Assembly: GCA_900472295.1 (NCBI GenBank)
Contig: UCIA01000008.1
Coordinates: forward strand, 9,640 to 73,639
From: Hyphomicrobiales bacterium
Lineage (GTDB): Bacteria; Pseudomonadota; Alphaproteobacteria; Rhizobiales; Rhizobiaceae
Direction of reading: 5' to 3'
Length of the DNA: 64,000 nucleotides
Shown here in pieces: positions 59,073 through 64,000 of this stretch. The translations under genes and the position numbers were made by a program. Under the pieces are notes generated by a model, which searched no databases, was not told where the DNA came from, and saw only the letters and a program-made list of their open reading frames with translations. The stretch's first letter is position 1, and every line of letters starts with the position of its first letter.

Positions 59073-59737
59073 CCCGCATGAAAGCCGAACCGGTCGTCCA
59101 TATCGACGACGACCGCTTTCGAGTCACCGAATGGCGCTTTGCCACCGGGGCCGAGACCGGCTGGCACATCCATGGCCATGACTACGTCATCGTGCCGCTT
59201 ACGGACGGCAAACTCGGTCTCGAAGGTCCGGATGGCGCGCTATCGCAAGCCGCCCTCACCCAAGGGGTACCTTACTCGCGGCGGACGGGTGTGGCTCACA
59301 ACGTCATCAATGCCGGCGATGCGCCGCTCGCCTTCCTGGAGGTCGAGGTCGTGGAGGCTGGCGACCTCTCAGCCAGGCGGCTCACCGTGCTCGACCGGTT
59401 CCTCGCTGCCTGGAACGCCCGCGACGTGGGCGCTCTGATGGACTGCATGGCCGAGGATTGCGCTTTCCACGGTTCGGCTGGTCCCGACGCCGAAGGGCGC
59501 AAGCATTTGGGGCGTGACGCCGTGCGCGTCGCCTATGCGGCACTGTTCGATGCCTTCCCGCAAGCCGCCTGGACCAGGGGACGGCACGTCGTGACGGGCG
59601 ATACCGGACTTTCATCCTGGCGATTCGTCGGCACCACGGCAGCGGGGCAGCAAATCGAAGTCGACGGCTGCGATATCTTCGCTTTTTCGGGTGAGCTCAT
59701 CGCGCTCAAGGATTCCTACCGCAAAGCGCGAGGCTAG
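59069..59737 (+). CDS. cupin / SnoaL-like two-domain protein
   Basis: The 222-aa protein joins a cupin barrel (about 15-100; metal-site pattern WHIHGHDYVIVPLTDG with a later His in GVAHNVIN) to an NTF2/SnoaL-like domain (about 105-220; FLAAWNARDVGALMDCMAED). Each fold is usually separate. It is translationally coupled to the transaminase and ends the operon before a terminator. It may isomerise, decarboxylate or bind an unstable intermediate; this is not provable here. Confidence 0.8.
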   Translation: MTRMKAEPVVHIDDDRFRVTEWRFATGAETGWHIHGHDYVIVPLTDGKLGLEGPDGALSQAALTQGVPYSRRTGVAHNVINAGDAPLAFLEVEVVEAGDLSARRLTVLDRFLAAWNARDVGALMDCMAEDCAFHGSAGPDAEGRKHLGRDAVRVAYAALFDAFPQAAWTRGRHVVTGDTGLSSWRFVGTTAAGQQIEVDGCDIFAFSGELIALKDSYRKARG

Positions 59738-59751
59738 CGAAGGGCGGTAAA

Positions 59752-59791
59752 GGGTGGTCCAAGCGGGTGGTCCAAGCGGGCCACCTTTTTT
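59752..59791 (+). terminator. rho-independent terminator of the hyu operon, with tandem repeat
   Basis: ggtgg near 59766-59770 pairs with ccacc (59781-59785), followed by tttttt (59786-59791). Directly before it a 13-bp unit, gggtggtccaagc, is repeated twice (59752-59764, 59765-59777), so either copy can form the left arm. Confidence 0.75.
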
Positions 59792-59820
59792 CTCGCTCAA
59801 AGGCAACGTTCTCAAAACAC

Positions 59821-59857
59821 GAAAGGCCCCGGTCGTCCCAACGGAACGGGGCCTTTC
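59821..59857. terminator. second hairpin between convergent operons
   Basis: gaaaggccccg (59821-59831) pairs with cggggcctttc (59847-59857) around a 15-nt loop. It lies 38 bp before the stop of the minus-strand binding-protein gene and can end either message. Confidence 0.7.
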
Positions 59858-59894
59858 GCATGTGAAGGGCGGGGCTTATCCGGCCCATCTGCTA

Positions 59895-61088
59895 TTACTT
59901 GAGCAAGGCGTCCATCGGCACCGGCTCGGAAATCGTCCAGTTGCCGACAACGCCCGGCTTGCCGGCCTTGGTCTCGACGATCAGGTACCGCGTCTGGTTC
60001 TGGTGATGCAGTTCCGGCGTGAAGGTACGAGGCCCGAACAGCGTCGGCTCATCCTTCATCTTTTCCAGTTCCGCGACGACTGCGTCGGCATCGGTCGTGC
60101 CTGCACGCTCCACCGCCTTGGCCCAGACTTCGACCATGACGTAGCCCGGAAAGACATACTGGCTTGAGGGATCGGCGCCTGTCTTTTCCTTGTACGTGGC
60201 ATTGAACTTCAGCACGGCCGGATTGGGATCGTCGCCATAGATCGATCCCTGAACGGGGACGTAGAAGTTCGTCAGATCGGGCACAGCCGAAAGCCAATAG
60301 CTGCCGTCGACGCCCGAGCCGTTCAGGATCATGGAGTTGATACCCGCGGCGCGAAGCTGCTTGATGGCCGAGACGGCGCCCGGCATCATCGTGCAAAGCA
60401 TGATCGCATCCGGCTCCTTCGGCAGAGACTTGATCCGGGTGATCTGCGCGGCGATGGAGGCGTCCTCGTTTTTGAAGGTGTCGTCACCGACAAGCTTCGC
60501 GCCCTGGGCTTCGAGCTTCGGCATCATCCAGTCGAAGCCGTCACAGATGCCCTTGTTGTAGGCCGTCCAGGTATCGAGCAGACGGTAGAAGTCCTTTGCG
60601 CCCTTCTCCTTGAATGCCCACTCGGCCATGGTCGCTCCTTGCACGGCCGCCAGCACCGAGGCGGAGAAGCTGTGCGGGCCGACACCCTGGATACCGGCCT
60701 TGACCGATTCCGCGCACAGGAAAAAGGAGATACGGCCCGCGTCCTCGGCCGCGAGCGCAGCCGGCGATCCGAAATCGTAGTCGCAGGAGACGACCACGAG
60801 ATCCGCGCCCTGGTCGAGCACGGAGAGGCCCGCCTTGGCGCCTTCGGCCCGGTCGGACTTGGTGTCGGCCTTGACGACCTTGATCTGTTTCCCAAGCAGA
60901 CCGCCGGCCGCGTTGATCTCGTCGATGCGGATCATGGCCGCCTCCTGGGCAGGCTTGTCATAGGCTTCCATGAAGCCCGACTCCGCAGTGGCGAAGCCGA
61001 TGACGATAGTCTTGTCATCTGCCATGGCCGGGTATGCGAAGGACATCGAGGCCAGGGCGGTTGCGACAATTCTCATTTTGTATGTCAT
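59895..61088 (-). CDS. branched-chain-type ABC substrate-binding protein (second system)
   Basis: The 397-aa periplasmic binding protein has a Sec signal (MRIVATALASMSFAYPAMA, cut near AMA-DD) and a Peripla_BP_6 fold with DEINAAGGLLGKQIKVVKAD. The start follows aaggagacgtgc. It is the last gene of a minus-strand LivG-LivF-LivH-LivM-binding-protein unit, the reverse of the first system's order. Because it converges on the hyu/hydroxylase operon, it may import that pathway's substrate. Confidence 0.89.
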   Translation of the reverse strand: MTYKMRIVATALASMSFAYPAMADDKTIVIGFATAESGFMEAYDKPAQEAAMIRIDEINAAGGLLGKQIKVVKADTKSDRAEGAKAGLSVLDQGADLVVVSCDYDFGSPAALAAEDAGRISFFLCAESVKAGIQGVGPHSFSASVLAAVQGATMAEWAFKEKGAKDFYRLLDTWTAYNKGICDGFDWMMPKLEAQGAKLVGDDTFKNEDASIAAQITRIKSLPKEPDAIMLCTMMPGAVSAIKQLRAAGINSMILNGSGVDGSYWLSAVPDLTNFYVPVQGSIYGDDPNPAVLKFNATYKEKTGADPSSQYVFPGYVMVEVWAKAVERAGTTDADAVVAELEKMKDEPTLFGPRTFTPELHHQNQTRYLIVETKAGKPGVVGNWTISEPVPMDALLK

Positions 61089-61128
61089 GCACGTCTCCTT
61101 TTGGTTTCCGGTCGGCTTGTGCCGCCGG

Positions 61129-62219
61129 TCACTTGTTGCGGCTGCTGCGGGGTAAGGTGAGCTCGCGGTTGCCCATGAGTCCGGATGGGCGAAGCGCGAG
61201 GATCACGATCATGATGACGCCGAGGGCTATTTCCTGAACCCTTTCGGCAGGGCGAAAGTGGACTCGCCGAGCGATACGCCTGCTTCCAGCCAGCGCAGCC
61301 CCTGGATGAGGGCGGACAGCAGGACGACCCCCACTACACCCCCCGACAGGCTGCCCATGCCGCCGACGACGAGCATGGAAAGAGTGATGAAGGTGAGGCC
61401 GAGATAGAAGGTGTCGGGTGTAACCACGCCGATGGAATGAGCCATCAGCGCACCGCCCAGTCCCATGATGGCGCCCGACACGACAAAAGCCACCAGCCTT
61501 TCCCTCGGAATGTCGACACCCGAAGCCGCGGCGGCGGTGGGCTCGTCGCGGGCAGCACGAAGGGCAAGGCCGGACCGGGAGATCGCGTGCGCCCAGGCGA
61601 TGAAGACTGCGACCACGGCACCGATGAGATACGGCCAGATCGTGCGGACGATCGGAATGCCGACGACGGAAGACGTCGCTCCTGTCACGCTCTCCCAGTT
61701 CGAGTAGACAGTGTTGATCATGGCGAGCATCGCGAAGGTCGCGATCGATGCGGCGATACCCGATAGCCGCATCAGCACCCGCCCAAAAATGAGAGCGGCG
61801 AGGGCGGCGAACAGTGCCGCCAGCACAGCCGATTGCCAGTACGGCAAACGGGTCGCCAGCAGCCATTCGGGCAGTCCCGGCAGCGAACCGCGTTTCATCA
61901 TCGGATTGATGGTGAGCCACGCGGCCGCGTAGGCGCCAAGGCAGGTGAAGCCGATATGCCCGAAGCTGAGAACGCCTGAATTTCCGATAAAGATGTATAG
62001 GCCCACGACGAGGATGACACGGACGAACACGTCGATCACCGTCTGGTTGAAGGGCCGCGATCCGGTCATCACCGTGATCAGCGCGATGGCCAGCAGCAGC
62101 AGAGAAAGCAGGACCGGCGTCAGGATTGTGCGGCGGGCAAGCGCGAAGCGGGCGGGCTTTCGCTCGGCAGCCGCGGCACTGGCAGCGGTAGAGTTGGCGA
62201 GGGAGGCGGCGGCGCCCAT
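61129..62219 (-). pseudogene. LivM-type ABC permease with C-terminal frameshift
   Basis: Read from the ATG at 62219, the product is a normal LivM up to FALPKGF and then stops after RK at 61227. The expected C-terminus, QEIALGVIMIVILALRPSGL followed by MGNREL, continues in another minus frame to a stop at 61129. On the minus strand the break is at gggttcaggaaata (near 61235/61236); restoring one C (ttccag) would rejoin the frames. The truncated protein would lose about 35 residues, including the last helix. Either the importer is damaged or the base is a sequencing error. Confidence 0.8.
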
Positions 62220-62223
62220 GAAA

Positions 62224-63129
62224 TCAGACCCTTTCCTTGGTGCCGCGCGCGGCAATAAGCCCTTGCGGGCGGAAGAGGAGAACGAGGATGACTGCTCCAT
62301 AGACAAAGGCATCGCGGAATGGCCGGGCGTCGATGGGCAGCATGACCTGCATGATTACCGAGGCGGCACCCAGCAGGAAGCCGGCGAGCACTGCTCCCCC
62401 GAGGCTGCCGAGGCCGCCGATGACCGTGGCGATGAAGGCCATCAGCATGATCGAGGCGCCCATCTGGATGTCGAGCGTGCCCGTCTGGCTGCCGAAGATC
62501 AGCGCGATGGCGCCGGCCAGCGCACCGGAGAGCGCGAACGCGCCCATGATGACCCGGTTCGCACGCACACCCAGCATGCGGGCCATCGAAAAGTTCTCGG
62601 CCGCCGCCCGCATTTCCAGGCCGAAGCGGGTTTGGCGCATGAACAGCGTCAGGCCGATCAGGATGACCATGGTGGTGACGATCGTTATGAGCTGGAGGAG
62701 CGGAAGCCGGGCACCAAAAATCTCCACCGGTTGGGAGAGCGCGGGCAGCAGCGAGATCGATTTCGGCCGACTGGAGAAAAGCATGAGCAGGAAGTAGCGA
62801 ATGACGAAACCGAGCGCGAAGGAGGCGATCATCATGGTTGCCGGATTTGCCTGGCGGAACCGCCTGAAGACGATGATTTCGCACAGCACCGACAGCCCGG
62901 CCCCGCATAGGAGCACGAAGGGCACCAGCAGGTACCATGGCAGTTGACCAGCGAAGACGATGGCCATTGCGTCCGTCGACGGCCACAGCAGTGCGAAGAC
63001 GCAGAAGGCGATGACGTCGCCATGGGCGAAGTTCACGAGGCGCATGACGCCGAAGATAAGGGCAATGCCGAGCGCGCCCAGCGCGTAGAGCGAACCCAGC
63101 GAAAGTGCGTCGAACAGGATCTGGAGCAT
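62224..63129 (-). CDS. branched-chain-type ABC permease LivH (second system)
   Basis: The 301-aa LivH-family permease starts MLQILFDALSLGSLYALGAL and has FGVMRLVNFAHGDVIAFCVF, with a coupling loop TRFGLEMRAAAENFSMARML. The open frame extends 31 codons upstream into the ATPase gene, but the ATG at 63129, one base after the LivF stop, begins the family sequence. LivM follows after 4 bp. Confidence 0.9.
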   Translation of the reverse strand: MLQILFDALSLGSLYALGALGIALIFGVMRLVNFAHGDVIAFCVFALLWPSTDAMAIVFAGQLPWYLLVPFVLLCGAGLSVLCEIIVFRRFRQANPATMMIASFALGFVIRYFLLMLFSSRPKSISLLPALSQPVEIFGARLPLLQLITIVTTMVILIGLTLFMRQTRFGLEMRAAAENFSMARMLGVRANRVIMGAFALSGALAGAIALIFGSQTGTLDIQMGASIMLMAFIATVIGGLGSLGGAVLAGFLLGAASVIMQVMLPIDARPFRDAFVYGAVILVLLFRPQGLIAARGTKERV

Positions 63130-63130
63130 C

Positions 63131-63865
63131 TCAATGGTCCTCGTAACCGAAATAGGCAGCCTGGATCGCCTCGCCATTGCCGAGCGTCCGGGCGTCGCCG
63201 TCGAGCACGATCTGTCCGCCACGCATCAGGATCATCCGCCCGCCCACCATCATCGCCCGAGCCGAACTCTGCTCAACGATCAGGAGCGTGAGCTGGCGCT
63301 GCGCACGCAGGGCGATCAGCCGCTCGTAGACCTGGTCGTTGATGTTGGGGGCGAGGCCCAGCGAAGGCTCGTCGATGGCTACAAGCCGCGGATTGGTCAT
63401 CAGGGCGCGTCCGATGACCAGCATTTGCTGCTGCCCGCCGGACAGCAGTCCCGCCTGCCCGTGCCGTCTCTCTTTCAGCATCGGGAAGGTTGCGTAGACG
63501 GCTTCGAGTTCGTCGGCCGCGCGGCTGCGCCAGCCGCGCTCGCGGGCGTGCATGCCGGTGCCGACCAGAAGGTTCTCTTCGGTCGTCAGCGAGCCGAAGA
63601 CATCGCGCCCCTCCGGCACCATGGAGAATCCGAGCCGGGCGATGTTCTCGGGCGCCTGGCCGGTGATCTCATGACCTGCAAGGTCGATCCGACCGCCCGC
63701 CACCGGCGTCACACCGGCGATCGCGCGCAGCAGCGAGGACTTCCCGGCTCCGTTCGGGCCGGTGATGAACAGGATTTCTCCTTCGTCCATGGAGAAGGAG
63801 ACGTCACGGACCGCCGTGAGACGGCTATAGCGGATGGTGATATCGGAAAGGGCGAGCAGGCTCAT
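63131..63865 (-). CDS. branched-chain-type ABC ATPase LivF (second system)
   Basis: The 244-aa ATPase has Walker A GPNGAGKSSLLRA, signature LSGGQQQ and Walker B LVAIDEPSLGLAPN. It matches LivF in size and in DEPSLGLAP. It overlaps the preceding LivG by four bases. Confidence 0.92.
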   Translation of the reverse strand: MSLLALSDITIRYSRLTAVRDVSFSMDEGEILFITGPNGAGKSSLLRAIAGVTPVAGGRIDLAGHEITGQAPENIARLGFSMVPEGRDVFGSLTTEENLLVGTGMHARERGWRSRAADELEAVYATFPMLKERRHGQAGLLSGGQQQMLVIGRALMTNPRLVAIDEPSLGLAPNINDQVYERLIALRAQRQLTLLIVEQSSARAMMVGGRMILMRGGQIVLDGDARTLGNGEAIQAAYFGYEDH

Positions 63866-64000
63866 TCCATCACCTCCAGCACAGGCAGGTCGGTGTTCGC
63901 GGCCGTGCCCATATAAGCGTGGCGCACCTTCTCGCTGTCGCGGATCGCCGCGGGCGGACCTTCCTCGATGATCGCTCCGGAATCGAGCACGACGATATGC
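63862..64000 (-). CDS. branched-chain-type ABC ATPase LivG (second system), C-terminal part
   Basis: Only the last 45 codons are in the window. They read HIVVLDSGAIIEEGPPAAIR, then VRHAYMG and a tail ending LEVME. The D-loop/H-loop tail VLDSGAIIEEGPP and AYMG are typical of LivG C-termini. It runs off the window end and overlaps the LivF start. Confidence 0.8.
   Translation of the reverse strand, partial: HIVVLDSGAIIEEGPPAAIRDSEKVRHAYMGTAANTDLPVLEVME

Noticed and set aside
61129..61920. A 263-codon minus-strand frame inside livM as a separate gene
   Set aside because: Only its last 35 codons are meaningful, as the displaced LivM C-terminus; the rest is out of frame with the membrane protein.

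Overview
The window reads as chromosomal DNA of a high-GC alphaproteobacterium of the Rhizobiales, most likely Mesorhizobium or a close relative. This is an inference from the short-form HisG paired with HisZ, the density of ABC-transport and catabolic operons, the divergent oxyR-katG pair, and palindromic intergenic repeats of a kind common in mesorhizobial genomes. No rRNA, tRNA, CRISPR array, insertion sequence or prophage was recognised.

Positions 1-16.7 kb are mostly housekeeping: hisZ-hisG, a long-chain acyl-CoA synthetase, a small AT-richer island (3.9-6.6 kb) with a coiled-coil membrane protein and a secreted Gly-rich protein, oxyR/katG, aqpZ, an RsmB-like methyltransferase, TspO, a PaaI-type thioesterase, an MTA/SAH nucleosidase, guaA and an SDR. 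At 16.8-21.9 kb, a decayed GntR fragment precedes an intact GntR regulator, a polar amino-acid ABC importer without its own ATPase, and a cytoplasmic gamma-glutamyltransferase-like enzyme.

At 22.0-32.1 kb lies a divergent sugar catabolic locus. The minus arm is a class II aldolase, an FGGY kinase and a HAD hydrolase. The plus arm is a DeoR regulator, a second FGGY kinase, an RbsABC-type importer and a ketose 3-epimerase-like enzyme. At 32.2-36.7 kb, an Fe-alcohol dehydrogenase, a semialdehyde dehydrogenase and an alpha/beta hydrolase run away from a GntR regulator, an arrangement recalling 4-hydroxybutyrate/lactone catabolism. A DJ-1/PfpI protein follows.

At 37.5-47.7 kb a long minus-strand operon (amidase, Liv-type importer, GMC oxidoreductase, class II HDAC-like deacetylase) faces a LysR regulator.

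The most interesting part is 47.9-64 kb. An AraC regulator is followed by HyuA/HyuB (ATP-dependent lactam/hydantoin hydrolase type), a three-subunit molybdenum hydroxylase, an orphan PxpA (LamB/YcsF), a class III omega-transaminase and a cupin/SnoaL fusion. A second Liv importer converges on them, and its LivM carries an apparent one-base frameshift. Together they suggest oxidation of an N-heterocycle to a lactam, ATP-driven ring opening to an amino acid, and transamination. The substrate cannot be read from the sequence.
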